Shown here: positions 1 through 9,835 of the stretch, in pieces
How the letters are laid out: each line of letters begins with the position of its first letter
Position numbering within the stretch: the first letter of the stretch is position 1
Source of the DNA: an uncultured Clostridia bacterium
Lineage (GTDB): Bacteria > Bacillota > Clostridia > Oscillospirales > Acutalibacteraceae
DNA length: 37,768 nucleotides
Assembly: GCA_946646305.1 (NCBI GenBank)
Contig: CAMPCO010000002.1
Span: 1-37,768 of the forward strand
Reading direction: 5' to 3'
The notes under the pieces: generated by a model
Told to the model about the DNA's origin: nothing
What the model saw: the letters and a program-made list of their open reading frames with translations, nothing else
Databases searched by the model: none
Made by a program: the position numbers and the translations under genes

Positions 1-364
1 CCTTGAGACCGTATTTCTTTCTTTCCTTCATTCTCGGGTCACGAGTGAGGAAGCCGGCCTTTTTAAGTTCGGGACGAAGCTCTTCATCAGCCTGCAAAAG
101 TGCGCGGGCTATACCATGGCGGATAGCGCCTGCCTGGCCTGTTACACCGCCGCCGGTAACACGGCATACAACATCAAACTTATCGGCTGTTTCGGTAAGA
201 GTGAGGGGTTGACGGGTGATAACTTTAAGAGTTTCAAGACCAAAATAATCGTCTATATCCCTTTCGTTAATTGTAACTTTTCCTGTTCCTTTATAAAGAC
301 GAACACGGGCGACAGAACTTTTTCTTCTGCCGGTGCCGTAAAAATAAGGCTTGCCTTCAAACAT
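1..364 (-). CDS. rpsI: 30S ribosomal protein S9 (C-terminus cut by window edge)
   Basis: Reverse-strand translation [42 protein letters not shown]...[23 protein letters not shown]...[16 protein letters not shown], typical S9. Absent from the ORF track because the stop is outside the window. Confidence 0.97.
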   Translation of the reverse strand, partial: MFEGKPYFYGTGRRKSSVARVRLYKGTGKVTINERDIDDYFGLETLKVITRQPLTLTETADKFDVVCRVTGGGVTGQAGAIRHGIARALLQADEELRPELKKAGFLTRDPRMKERKKYGLK

Positions 365-381
365 TTTTTCTGTCCCCTTTC

Positions 382-810
382 TTAAAATTCATACTTTTCC
401 GGTTTTTGCGCAACCTGAGCGTAAGTTTCGCCCTTGTAGATGTGCAAACGGGTAAGTGCTTTTCTGCCTATCGTTGTGTCGGGAACCATACCCTTAACGG
501 CGAGTTCCATAGCGAGCTCAGGGCGGGTAGCCATAAGTCTTGCATACTGAACTTCTTTAAGACCGCCGATATAGCCTGTATGACGGCGATAGTATTTGTC
601 CTGTAATTTTTTGCCTGTTAAAACTGCCTTTTCAGCATTGATAACAACAACATGGTCGCCGCAATCAACATGCGGTGTAAAAGACGGCTTGCCCTTTCCG
701 CGAAGAAGGTCTGCTACCTTAACGGCGGTACGACCGAGCGGACGGTTAGCGGCGTCAACTATATACCATTTGCGCTGAACTTCAGCAGGTTTTGCCATAA
801 ATGTTGACAT
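382..810 (-). CDS. rplM: 50S ribosomal protein L13
   Basis: [65 protein letters not shown] upstream; rplM-rpsI gene order. Confidence 0.98.
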   Translation of the reverse strand: MSTFMAKPAEVQRKWYIVDAANRPLGRTAVKVADLLRGKGKPSFTPHVDCGDHVVVINAEKAVLTGKKLQDKYYRRHTGYIGGLKEVQYARLMATRPELAMELAVKGMVPDTTIGRKALTRLHIYKGETYAQVAQKPEKYEF

Positions 811-843
811 AACTTTTCCTCCCTTAATTGAATGTGCTTGATA

Positions 844-873
844 ATATTATCACAGTCGTTTGCCCTTTGTCAA
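844..873 (-). promoter_or_regulatory. Sigma-A promoter for rplM-rpsI
   Basis: Minus strand TTGACA-N18-TAATAT (or N17-ATAATA). Confidence 0.7.
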
Positions 874-910
874 CTACTTTTTTCAAAAAAATTAACTTTT
901 AAATTATTAT

Positions 911-960
911 CTCTCGTTTTCTCTTGTTTTCTCTTTTTTTCTCCCGATTGCTCACTTATG
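911..960. repeat. 10-bp-periodic CTC/T-tract array (phased A-tracts on the minus strand)
   Basis: Five consecutive 10-mers starting with CTC at 911, 921, 931, 941 and 951: ctctcgtttt ctcttgtttt ctcttttttt ctcccgattg ctcacttatg. Confidence 0.65.
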
Positions 961-1044
961 ATTTTTAAAAATTTTTTATTGTTTGTGAGGCTTTTGCGGT
1001 TTTATTTTAAAAAAGGCTTTGGCGGGTCTTTTTTATTTTTATGA

Positions 1045-1073
1045 TTGAAATATATAATATAATATGATAAAAT
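1045..1073 (+). promoter_or_regulatory. Sigma-A promoter for ymdB
   Basis: TTGAAA-N17-TAAAAT with TGA just upstream of the -10. Confidence 0.65.
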
Positions 1074-1099
1074 TTATAAGTTAATGGGAGTTGATTTTT

Positions 1100-1879
1100 A
1101 TGCGCGCTTTATGTGTAGGTGATGTTTTCGCTTCGCCGGGTGTTGATATGCTTCTTAATACCCTGCCCGGTTTAAAAAAGGAATATAATATTGACCTTTG
1201 CATTGTAAACGGCGAAAACTCCGCAGATAATAACGGCATAGATAAAGCTTCCTGCGATAATATATTCGCCGCCGGAGCCGATATTATAACAGGCGGCAAC
1301 CATACGCTCAGAAACCCCGAAATTTACGAAAGGCTTGATACAAAAGAATATCTTTTGCGCCCCGATAATCTTAAAACCGATATAGGTAAGGGCTACTGCC
1401 TTTATGATATGGGTCGGTACAGCGCGGCGGTTATAAACCTTATGGGCCGCGTTTTTCTTGAAAAGAACGAATGCGAAAACCCGTTTTTATGCGCCGATAG
1501 TCTTATAGAAAAAGCAAATTCGGACGGCGCTAAATTTATTCTCGTTGATTTTCATGCCGAAGCCACAAGCGAAAAGCGGGCTTTGGGACTTTATCTTGAC
1601 GGGCGGGTTTCCGCCGTTTTCGGAACGCATACCCATGTTCAAACCTTTGACGCGCAGGTGCTTCCCGCAAAAACGGGGTATATCTCCGATCTTGGTATGA
1701 CCGGGGTTATCGACTCGGTTTTGGGTGTTAAAAAAGAGATAATCATTAACAGATTAAAGCAAAAAGATATGTCAAAATTTATGCCCGCAGAAGGAAAAGC
1801 CATGCTTTGCGGTTGTGTTTTCGAATTTGATGATAATTCGGGGCTTTGCCTCTCGGCAAAAGAGATTAAGATAATTTAA
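1100..1879 (+). CDS. ymdB: YmdB-family metallophosphoesterase (TIGR00282)
   Basis: MRALCVGDVFASPGVDMLLNTLP...VNGENSADNNGID...GGNHTLRNPEI...DFHAEATSEKRALG..GRVSAVFGTHTHVQTFDAQVLP. SD GGGAG supports the ATG at 1100 over the TTG at 1091. Confidence 0.93.
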   Translation: MRALCVGDVFASPGVDMLLNTLPGLKKEYNIDLCIVNGENSADNNGIDKASCDNIFAAGADIITGGNHTLRNPEIYERLDTKEYLLRPDNLKTDIGKGYCLYDMGRYSAAVINLMGRVFLEKNECENPFLCADSLIEKANSDGAKFILVDFHAEATSEKRALGLYLDGRVSAVFGTHTHVQTFDAQVLPAKTGYISDLGMTGVIDSVLGVKKEIIINRLKQKDMSKFMPAEGKAMLCGCVFEFDDNSGLCLSAKEIKII

Positions 1880-1900
1880 GTTTAAAGAGGGTGAGTGAAA

Positions 1901-3418
1901 ATGAAAAGGTGCTTTGCGGTAATGCTGGCGGCAGTTTGCATTTTTTGTATGGCTTCGTGCGGCAAAAAAGAAGCGGTCACCCCCGCCGCGCAAAAGCAGC
2001 AGGAAATAACCCTTTTGTTTTCGCAGACCGACTCTCTTGACCCCTATTCCGCAAAGACCGAGCAGAACAGACATCTTGCAACCCTTATTTTTGACTCACT
2101 TTACAAGGTTGATAAAAACTTCCGCGCAGTGCCCTGCCTTGCGGTAACCTGCGAACAGAAGGACACTGTTTTTACCGTTCATCTCGGCGCGTTTACCTTT
2201 ACTGACGGTACAGCCCTATCATCGGCTGATGTTGTTTATTCTTTTGAAAAGGCAAGACAAAGCGCCACCTCGGGCTTTGCCGCCGCGCTTTCGGAGGTTG
2301 AAAGCATTGCCGCTGTTGACCCGGCAACGGTAAGATTTTCGCTTAACCGTTTTGACCCTTATTTTTTAAATCTTTTAACCTTCCCGATACTTAAAACCGA
2401 CTCCGCCGGTCTTACCGATAGCGATGGCGTGGAAATTCCACCCATCGGTTGCGGCAGATATGTTCCCGACACCGCAAATCTTAAACTTATAAGAAATGAT
2501 AATTATCACGACACCCTGAGTGTTATAAAGCAGATAAACCTTATTTCCGCGCCCGACAGCGAGTCGGCTTCCCACTATGTTCAGATGGGGGCTTGCGACC
2601 TTTATTACACAAGCTCCGAGACAAATATTGTCCGTATGAGCGGCAAAAGAAGCGAGATTGATATAAACCACCTTGTTTTTCTCGGTGTAAATTCATCCTA
2701 CGGAGCTCTCGGCAACAAGGAAATGCGCTATGCTATTTCCTCCTTAATCGACAGGGCGGACATTGTTTCCTCCGCTTACTATAATGCCGCTGTGGTGGCA
2801 AACGGCTTTTTTAACCCCGCGCTTAGCGATGTTAAATCAACCTCCACCATAAAGCAAAACGCCGATACAGACATTAGTATTGAAAATTTGGCAAAGATAG
2901 GTTATACTAATAAAGATGAAGATGGGTATTATGTCTCATCCTCGGGAACGCGGGCAAGCTTTTCCCTGCTCGTTAACCAAAACAACCCGTCCCGTATGAT
3001 TGCGGCAAGGCATATAAGCACCGCGGCAAAATCGGCGGGCATTGAAATAACGGTTGAGCCGGTTTCCTTTGAAACATATTTAAGCCGTATCAAAGCGGGC
3101 CATTTCCAACTTTACCTCGGCGAAGTGGCAATAGGACTTAATATGGATATAAAAGGGCTTGTGGTACCGGGCGGCAGTGCCGCTTTCGGCGTTAGTGATA
3201 CAAGCGGCGGCTCCTCTATGTCTATTTCAGGCGCGGTTAAATCTTATGAGGAAGGCAGTTTAAATCTTTCTTCCCTCTCGGGTGTTTTGCTTACCGAAAT
3301 GCCCCAAATTCCGATATGCTACCGCAAAGGCTCTTTGTTTTACAGCGATAAAATAAAATCGGGTGTAAACGGCCTTTCGTGCGACATATATTACAATATG
3401 GCAGATTACAAATTCTAA
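1901..3418 (+). CDS. ABC transporter substrate-binding lipoprotein, family 5 (peptide/nickel type)
   Basis: Signal peptide and lipobox MKRCFAVMLAAVCIFCMASC; SBP_bac_5-like pattern (DPYSAKTEQNRHLATLIFDSLYKVD...FTFTDGTALSSADVVYSFEKAR). Confidence 0.85.
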   Translation: MKRCFAVMLAAVCIFCMASCGKKEAVTPAAQKQQEITLLFSQTDSLDPYSAKTEQNRHLATLIFDSLYKVDKNFRAVPCLAVTCEQKDTVFTVHLGAFTFTDGTALSSADVVYSFEKARQSATSGFAAALSEVESIAAVDPATVRFSLNRFDPYFLNLLTFPILKTDSAGLTDSDGVEIPPIGCGRYVPDTANLKLIRNDNYHDTLSVIKQINLISAPDSESASHYVQMGACDLYYTSSETNIVRMSGKRSEIDINHLVFLGVNSSYGALGNKEMRYAISSLIDRADIVSSAYYNAAVVANGFFNPALSDVKSTSTIKQNADTDISIENLAKIGYTNKDEDGYYVSSSGTRASFSLLVNQNNPSRMIAARHISTAAKSAGIEITVEPVSFETYLSRIKAGHFQLYLGEVAIGLNMDIKGLVVPGGSAAFGVSDTSGGSSMSISGAVKSYEEGSLNLSSLSGVLLTEMPQIPICYRKGSLFYSDKIKSGVNGLSCDIYYNMADYKF

Positions 3419-3427
3419 CAGGAGGAA

Positions 3428-3784
3428 ATGTCTATGATTTCTTATGAAACAAGGCTTGGAAACATTGACCTTACCGAAAACTTTTTAAGCAGACTTATCG
3501 GCAACGAAGTTGTTTCTTGTTTCGGTGTTGTAGGTATGGTACCCAGTAACAACAAGCAACGCCTTTCCCGCCTCTTTTTAAAGGACGGCGCTCTTGATAC
3601 GGGAATTAAGGTTTCAGGAAACGCCGAAAAAATAGATGTGGAAATACACATTGTTGTAACTTACGGTATGAACATTAACGCGATTGCGTCAAGCATAACC
3701 GAAAAGGTAAAATACAAGGTTGAAAAAATAACCGGAACGCCTGTTGACCGTGTTGTTATTAAGGTTGACGGAATAAAGGAATAG
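3428..3784 (+). CDS. Asp23/Gls24 family envelope stress response protein
   Basis: ETRLGNIDLTENFLSRLIGNEVVSCFGVVGM...VEIHIVVTYGMNINAIASSITEKVKYKVEKITGTPVDRVVIKVDGI; sits upstream of a YloV homologue. Confidence 0.92.
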   Translation: MSMISYETRLGNIDLTENFLSRLIGNEVVSCFGVVGMVPSNNKQRLSRLFLKDGALDTGIKVSGNAEKIDVEIHIVVTYGMNINAIASSITEKVKYKVEKITGTPVDRVVIKVDGIKE

Positions 3785-3812
3785 TTTTTCGGTTTTTAAA
3801 GGAGTGTTTTAT

Positions 3813-5510
3813 TTGTTTAACGGGGATACTTTGCGCGATGCGATAATCTCAGGCGCAAACAATCTGTTTAATCACAAAAAATCTGTAGATGATCTTAATG
3901 TTTTTCCGGTTCCCGATGGTGATACCGGCACAAATATGTCTCTCACTTTGCAAAATTCCACAAGCCAGCTTGCAGAGCTTGCGGGTGAACCCGCTTCCAA
4001 GGTGGCGCAGGTTAATGCTTCTGCTCTGCTTCGCGGTGCGCGCGGCAATTCGGGTGTTATAACCTCGCTTTTGTTCCGCGGTTTTGCAAAAGGCGTTACC
4101 GGCGATGAGCTTAATGAAGAAAGCCTTAAAAATGCATTTGCTTTCGGTGTTGAGGCGGCGTATAAAGCCGTTATGAAGCCGACAGAGGGCACCATTCTCA
4201 CCGTTGCCCGTGTTGCAAGCGAATGCGCCGACAAAACCTTTGCCGAGGGCGGCGATACTCTCGCCATATTCGAAGCGGCGTTTGAGGGCGCAAAGCAGGC
4301 TCTTGCCACAACCCCCGACCTTTTACCGACCCTTAAAAAAGCCGGTGTTGTCGATGCGGGCGGTCAGGGCTATGTTTACATACTTGAAGGTATGTTATCC
4401 GTTTTGAAAGACGGCAAAATTATTGAGGGCGATGCCCCTGTAGCCGCCGCCGAGCCTACAGATAGTGATGATTATGATGCATCGGTTAGCGCCGCGGGTG
4501 AATTTGAAACGGAAATCACCTTCACCTATTGCACGGAATTTATCGTTAACCGTGACAAGGAAGTTAAAACAGAACCCGCCGAGCTTCGCTCTTTCCTTGA
4601 GTCTATCGGCGATTGCGTTGTTGTTGTAGATGATGAAGAAATAATAAAGGTTCATGTTCATACCGACCACCCCGGCAATGCCATTGAAAGAGGTCTTACC
4701 TTTGGCCAGCTGGTTCATTTAAAGATTGAAAATATGCGCGATCAGCACGAAAAGGCTAAACACGATGCCGATTTAAAGCGCAAAAAAGAAAAAACCAAGA
4801 AAAAGGAAACCGCCAAGAAAACAAAAGCCGCCGAAATAACCAAACCTGTTGGTTTTGTTTCGGTTTGCGCGGGCGATGGCTTGGCTCAGTTGTTTACCGA
4901 TTTGGGCGTTGATACCATTGTGAGCGGCGGTCAAACCATGAACCCCAGCACCAATGATATTCTCGATGCCATTGAAAGAACCCCTGCCGGCACTGTTTTT
5001 GTTCTTCCGAACAACAAAAACATTATTATGGCGGCAGAGCAGGCTATTCCGATAAGCTCAAGAAATGTTTTCGTTCTTCACACCCGCACCGTTCCGCAGG
5101 GTGTTGCGGCTATGCTTAAAGCGCTTGACTTTGAGGGGCAGGATGATTTTGAAGCCCAGGCAATAGAGATGCAAAAAGCATCCGAAAAAATTGCCACCGG
5201 CACCATCACCTTTGCCGCAAGAGATTCTGATTTTGACGGTCATGATATCAAAAAGGGCGAAATTATGGCGCTGCTTGAAAACAAGCTTTCCTTCCTTGAA
5301 AGCGATATTTCCCGCGCCGCAACAAAACTTTTAAAGCAAATGCTTAAAAAGGACAGCCAATATGTAACCGTTTATTACGGTGATTCTGTTGATGAGGAAA
5401 CTGCCAACCGATTAGAAGAAGAAATGAATGCGAAATGGGGCGACAAGGTTGAAATAACCTTTGTAAACGGCGGCCAGCCCATTTATTACTTCGTAATTTC
5501 GGTTGAATAG
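3813..5510 (+). CDS. DAK2 domain / FakA-like (YloV) fatty acid kinase family protein
   Basis: FNGDTLRDAIISGANNLFNHKKSVDDLNVFPVPDGDTGTNMSLTL; DAK2 and C-terminal DegV-like regions. SD AAAGGAG then TTG at 3813. Confidence 0.93.
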   Translation: MFNGDTLRDAIISGANNLFNHKKSVDDLNVFPVPDGDTGTNMSLTLQNSTSQLAELAGEPASKVAQVNASALLRGARGNSGVITSLLFRGFAKGVTGDELNEESLKNAFAFGVEAAYKAVMKPTEGTILTVARVASECADKTFAEGGDTLAIFEAAFEGAKQALATTPDLLPTLKKAGVVDAGGQGYVYILEGMLSVLKDGKIIEGDAPVAAAEPTDSDDYDASVSAAGEFETEITFTYCTEFIVNRDKEVKTEPAELRSFLESIGDCVVVVDDEEIIKVHVHTDHPGNAIERGLTFGQLVHLKIENMRDQHEKAKHDADLKRKKEKTKKKETAKKTKAAEITKPVGFVSVCAGDGLAQLFTDLGVDTIVSGGQTMNPSTNDILDAIERTPAGTVFVLPNNKNIIMAAEQAIPISSRNVFVLHTRTVPQGVAAMLKALDFEGQDDFEAQAIEMQKASEKIATGTITFAARDSDFDGHDIKKGEIMALLENKLSFLESDISRAATKLLKQMLKKDSQYVTVYYGDSVDEETANRLEEEMNAKWGDKVEITFVNGGQPIYYFVISVE

Positions 5511-5517
5511 GTGTGAT

Positions 5518-7539
5518 ATGTTAAACCTTGATACCGATATAAGATATCTTAAAGGCGTGGGTGAAAAGCGTGCGTCTGTTCTCGGTCGTTTGGGCATCGA
5601 TACTGTCGGTGCCCTTTTGTATTATTTTCCCCGTTCTTATGCCGATTTTAGCCGTGTTACCGATATTTTTGACATAAACGGCGGCGAAAAAGCTTGCATA
5701 AAGGCTAAAATCGTGACAGATATAGCCGAGCACCGTATAAGAAAAAATATGACCCTTTACCGCTTTCGTGTAAGCGATGGGACAGGCTTTCTCACCATTG
5801 TTTTGTTTAATAATAAATATCTTGCAAGCTCTTTGCATTTTGGCTCAACCTATCTGTTTTCAGGCAAGGTGGAAACGGGCTCTTACGGTGCGGAAATGTC
5901 CTCTCCCGAGATAAGGGAGGAAAACGACACCAGCATTCATCCCGTTTACCCGCTTACCCAAAGTATAACCTCAAAGCAGATTGAAAAGCTTGTTAAAACG
6001 GCATTTGAGCTATGCGATTTATCGCACGATGTTTTGCCCGAAAGTATCCGGCGGCAAAACAAAATTGCCGATTTCAGGGAGTCGCTTTTAAATATACATT
6101 TCCCGAAATCCCGCGAGGCGCTTGAAAGGGCAAAAAGGCGCTTTGTTTTTGAAGAGTTGTTTGTGCTGAGAACCTCGCTTAGCCTTATGAAGAATAAGCG
6201 CAAGAGAAAAGCCCCGATAATAAATACCGATTATATCAAGGAATATGAGTCGCTTTTGCCATATTCTCTGACCTTGGCCCAAAAGAGGGTTATCTCGGAA
6301 TGCGGGGCGGATTTAAAGAGCGGCACGGCTATGAACAGACTTGTTGAGGGTGATGTCGGCAGCGGAAAAACCGCCGTTGCGGCGGCGCTTATGTATTCCT
6401 GCGCAAAATCGGGATACCAGTCCGCCATTATGGCGCCGACCGAGATTTTGGCGGAACAGCATTTCGCCTTTTTAAGCGGTCTGTTTGAAAAACGCGGCAT
6501 AAAGGTCGCCCTGCTTACAGGGGCTGTAAAGGCGGCGGAAAAGCGCAGAATAAAAGCGGCGATAGAAAGCGGCGAAATTCAGGTTATTGTGGGCACGCAC
6601 GCGCTTATCACCGATGATACAGTTTTCAAAAATTTATCCCTTGTTATAACCGATGAGCAACACCGCTTTGGTGTGGCGCAAAGGGGCGCTTTGGCGTCAA
6701 AGGGCAGCGGGGTTCACACCCTTGTTATGTCGGCAACACCGATACCGCGCACTATGGGGCTTATAATCTACGGCGACCTTGATATAAGCATTTTGGATGA
6801 ATATCCGAAAGGCAGAGGGGTTGTAAAAACTTATGTTATAAACTCCGATATTCGTTCCCGCGCGTTTGGGTTTATAAAAAAACTTATTGCCGAGGGGCGG
6901 CAGGGTTATATTGTTTGCCCTATGGTGGAAGAAAACGAAGAGCTTGCCCTGGCGGCGGCGGAAAAATACTATGAGGCTTTGTGCCGAAACGAATTTTCAA
7001 ATTACAGGGTGGGACTTTTGCACGGCAAGATGAAGCCCGCCGAAAAAGATAAAATTATGCTGGCGTTTAAAGACGGCGATATAGATTTGCTCGTTTGCAC
7101 AACGGTGATTGAGGTTGGTATCGATGTTCCGAATGCCGCGGTTATGCTTATAGAAAACGCCGAGCGGTTCGGTCTTTCGCAGTTGCACCAGCTTCGCGGC
7201 AGAATAGGCAGGGGCAAATATGAGTCCCACTGCATTCTGCTTTCCGATATGAAAGGTAATGCAAACGAGCGACTACAGGTTATAAAAAACACCACCGATG
7301 GCTTTAAAATCGCCGATGAGGATTTACGCCTGCGCGGCCCCGGTGATTATCTCGGCAACCGGCAACACGGTATGCCTAAACTTAAAATTGCCGACCTTTA
7401 TGCCGATGGCGATATTATGCGCTTAGCATCCATGGCGGCGGCAAATCTTTTGGAGCACGACCCGAAACTTGTTTCGCCCGAGTGTCTTGCTTTACGCGAA
7501 AAGATAAAACAAACATATAAAACCTTTATAGAAAACTAA
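5518..7539 (+). CDS. recG: ATP-dependent DNA helicase RecG
   Basis: Wedge/OB region followed by Walker A (EGDVGSGKTAVAAAL), DEQHRFGV, SATPIPRT, QLRGRIGRG. Confidence 0.97.
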   Translation: MLNLDTDIRYLKGVGEKRASVLGRLGIDTVGALLYYFPRSYADFSRVTDIFDINGGEKACIKAKIVTDIAEHRIRKNMTLYRFRVSDGTGFLTIVLFNNKYLASSLHFGSTYLFSGKVETGSYGAEMSSPEIREENDTSIHPVYPLTQSITSKQIEKLVKTAFELCDLSHDVLPESIRRQNKIADFRESLLNIHFPKSREALERAKRRFVFEELFVLRTSLSLMKNKRKRKAPIINTDYIKEYESLLPYSLTLAQKRVISECGADLKSGTAMNRLVEGDVGSGKTAVAAALMYSCAKSGYQSAIMAPTEILAEQHFAFLSGLFEKRGIKVALLTGAVKAAEKRRIKAAIESGEIQVIVGTHALITDDTVFKNLSLVITDEQHRFGVAQRGALASKGSGVHTLVMSATPIPRTMGLIIYGDLDISILDEYPKGRGVVKTYVINSDIRSRAFGFIKKLIAEGRQGYIVCPMVEENEELALAAAEKYYEALCRNEFSNYRVGLLHGKMKPAEKDKIMLAFKDGDIDLLVCTTVIEVGIDVPNAAVMLIENAERFGLSQLHQLRGRIGRGKYESHCILLSDMKGNANERLQVIKNTTDGFKIADEDLRLRGPGDYLGNRQHGMPKLKIADLYADGDIMRLASMAAANLLEHDPKLVSPECLALREKIKQTYKTFIEN

Positions 7540-7567
7540 AACGCTCGGTTTTTCCTTAATATTGCCC

Positions 7568-7596
7568 TTGTAATAGAAAAACAGTTATGTTAAAAT
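7568..7596 (+). promoter_or_regulatory. Sigma-A promoter for the 7629 membrane protein gene
   Basis: TTGTAA-N17-TAAAAT. Confidence 0.6.
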
Positions 7597-7628
7597 ATAA
7601 ATATAGTTAAGGTTTGGAGGAGAAGAGG

Positions 7629-8117
7629 TTGAAAGTAAGGAACTTGGGTCGAAGGCTGAATGAAACCTTCCTTCCTTTAATTACGACTTCTGTGCTTTTT
7701 GAACTTCTGGTTATCGGAGAATATATCAGCTTCGGTATGGCTTTTGCCGTTGTTAACGCCGCGGCGTTTTTGTGTTATATTGTTTGGAATGTTACCTGTC
7801 TCAGAAAAAGCCTTATAGACGGTATGCACAGAAAAACATACTATTTGACAAACGGCATTGCTATATTGTCTGTTGCCGCTATTTCGCTTGTAATGGCAAT
7901 AATTAATTTAGACCCGTATTATTACTTCCTGTTTAGCCCCCTCGCCTTCCTTAAAATTGCAGGCTTCACAAACCTTGTGACATCCACTTTGGTTTCGCTT
8001 TTTGTTATGATTGTGGTTTATTTGATTGTACCGAAAACCGTAAAGCGAAGAAGACACCACCGCCATCACCACGACAGCGGCCCTGTTGACACAACAAACT
8101 TTATAATGCGTTCTTAA
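7629..8117 (+). CDS. Small integral membrane protein of unknown function (about 4 TM, His/Arg-rich tail)
   Basis: TTG start after SD GGAGG; several hydrophobic stretches; C-terminal KRRRHHRHHHDSGPVD. Confidence 0.75.
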   Translation: MKVRNLGRRLNETFLPLITTSVLFELLVIGEYISFGMAFAVVNAAAFLCYIVWNVTCLRKSLIDGMHRKTYYLTNGIAILSVAAISLVMAIINLDPYYYFLFSPLAFLKIAGFTNLVTSTLVSLFVMIVVYLIVPKTVKRRRHHRHHHDSGPVDTTNFIMRS

Positions 8118-8122
8118 AATTT

Positions 8123-8152
8123 AAGACCCACGCCAAAGCGTGGGTCTTTTTT
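8123..8152 (+). terminator. Intrinsic terminator
   Basis: GACCCACGC-caaa-GCGTGGGTC followed by TTTTTT. Confidence 0.92.
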
Positions 8153-8171
8153 ATATCTTCTTTTTATTATG

Positions 8172-9056
8172 TTATATGCTGTCTGCAATATGCCTTGCAA
8201 CCTCTGCCGCAAAACGCAGCGCCGCCGGTTTTAATTCTTTTGGGAAAGCCTTGTCAAACCCGAGTATTTCAAGGGTCAGATCGCCGCTGTAATCAATCTC
8301 CCTTAGCGCCGATATAACCTCATCAAACGGTATCTTACCGAGGTATGGCAAGGTATGGTTATCATCAAGCAGGTTATTATCGTGAACATGCAAAGCGCCA
8401 AGCCTATCGTGGCCGAGCATTGTTATGGTTCTTGACAGGCTGTCGTGGGTTAAAACCACATGTCCTATATCAAGGCAGGCGGTAAAATGCTCTTTGGGAA
8501 AACTGTCAAGATATTCGCAAAACTCTTCCGGGTGGGAGCAAATGCTATCCACAATAACCGTTTTCTTATTGTCATAAGGGTCTCTGCCCCACATATTTTC
8601 AATGGCGACCTTTATCCCGAACTTTTTGGCATAAGGCACCAGGGAACTATAAAACTTTAAATTTATTTCTTTTAGTTTTTCTTTGTAGAGCACATAGGGA
8701 AGCGGCTTTTGCGGATGAACCACTATCTGCTTTGCCCCGCAAATGGCGGCAATCTCCATGGCGCGAACGGTCTTTTGAAACACCCATTCGGTTTTATCAT
8801 CTTCCTTATATCCGGTGGGGAAAGGACCGTGCGACTGGTTGCAGGTAATACCGATACTATCGGCATATTCCCGCAGTTTTTTTGCCTGCTCTAAATAATC
8901 GTCTTTATTAAAACGGCTGTTTTCATCTTTGGTTAAAACCTCTAAGGAAAGGTCGTAAGCATCAAAGCCCGCATCCTTTATCATTTTAACCGCCGCGCAA
9001 AAATCATCGTTTTCCAATAAGTTACAGGTGGTAGTTGAAATTATCATTTTTATCAT
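8172..9056 (-). CDS. Sugar phosphate isomerase/epimerase family TIM-barrel (AP endonuclease 2-like)
   Basis: DAGFDAYDLSLEV...NQSHGPFPTG...VVHPQKPLPY...VAIENMWGRD...ACLDIGHVVLTHDS..HVHDNNLLDDNHTLPYLGKIPFDEV..LEIL. Confidence 0.88.
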   Translation of the reverse strand: MIKMIISTTTCNLLENDDFCAAVKMIKDAGFDAYDLSLEVLTKDENSRFNKDDYLEQAKKLREYADSIGITCNQSHGPFPTGYKEDDKTEWVFQKTVRAMEIAAICGAKQIVVHPQKPLPYVLYKEKLKEINLKFYSSLVPYAKKFGIKVAIENMWGRDPYDNKKTVIVDSICSHPEEFCEYLDSFPKEHFTACLDIGHVVLTHDSLSRTITMLGHDRLGALHVHDNNLLDDNHTLPYLGKIPFDEVISALREIDYSGDLTLEILGFDKAFPKELKPAALRFAAEVARHIADSI

Positions 9057-9064
9057 TCCTCCGA

Positions 9065-9733
9065 TTATGAATCGCGCTTGCCGAATATTTCCACCAAACG
9101 GATAAAGATATTTATAAGGTCAAGATAAATATCAATGGCGGAATCTATTGCATTATCAAGGGTTTTGGGGTATCTTTGCGCTCTCGCCCAGTCAAAGCCC
9201 AAGTAAAGCGAAAAAAGAATTACAAAGCCCCAGTTAAACAGTCCGCCCGCATAGCCGAAAAGCGAAGCAATCAGCTGACCTATAAGGCCTACTATAAGGC
9301 TGATAAACAGTCCCCTGCCCATTCTGAGAAATATATTCGGAAAAAGGGTTGAAAGCAGTGTCATAACAGCCGCTATGCCGCCGGTTACCATTATTGCGGG
9401 CAAAATCGCGCTCATACTGTATGCCGGCAAAAACAGGCAAAGCAAAACGCCTATCGGCACAACGATAAGATTATAACCTATAAAACTTAAAATCGGTTTT
9501 CTCGACCGCGCAAGCAGAGAGCCTGCTATGCAGCAAACAAAATAAAGAATTAAGAACACCCAAGTATTTATCTGAGCCAGCTTATCGCCCAGAACATAAA
9601 CCATAAAGGCGTTGATTAAAAAGCCGTAAAAAACAAAACCGCCAAGAGCCAGATTATAGACAGAGGGCGAAAGGGTTTCCGCCACCGGCTCCATCCTGAG
9701 TTTTTGCCTTTCGGCATTGCTTAAAATACTCAT
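9065..9733 (-). CDS. Bax inhibitor-1/YccA family membrane protein
   Basis: Multi-TM protein LSPSVYNLALGGFVFYGFLINAFMVYVLGDKL...GFDWARAQRYPKTLDNAIDSAIDIYLDLINIFIRLVEIFGKRDS. Confidence 0.85.
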   Translation of the reverse strand: MSILSNAERQKLRMEPVAETLSPSVYNLALGGFVFYGFLINAFMVYVLGDKLAQINTWVFLILYFVCCIAGSLLARSRKPILSFIGYNLIVVPIGVLLCLFLPAYSMSAILPAIMVTGGIAAVMTLLSTLFPNIFLRMGRGLFISLIVGLIGQLIASLFGYAGGLFNWGFVILFSLYLGFDWARAQRYPKTLDNAIDSAIDIYLDLINIFIRLVEIFGKRDS

Positions 9734-9794
9734 AGTATCACTCCTTATGTTTTATTTTACTACCTTTGGGGTTTCTTTTCAATGTTATTTTATA

Positions 9795-9827
9795 AAAAAG
9801 AAAGCCCGTTATTCGGGCTTTCTTTTT
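9795..9827. terminator. Intrinsic terminator, symmetric A/T flanks
   Basis: AAAGAAAGCCCG-ttatt-CGGGCTTTCTTTTT just downstream of rubredoxin on the minus strand. Confidence 0.85.
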
Positions 9828-9835
9828 ATCTTTAA

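Noticed and set aside
811-843. L13 leader RNA upstream of rplM
   Set aside because: The predicted promoter leaves a leader of only about 25-35 nt, too short for a structured autoregulatory element.
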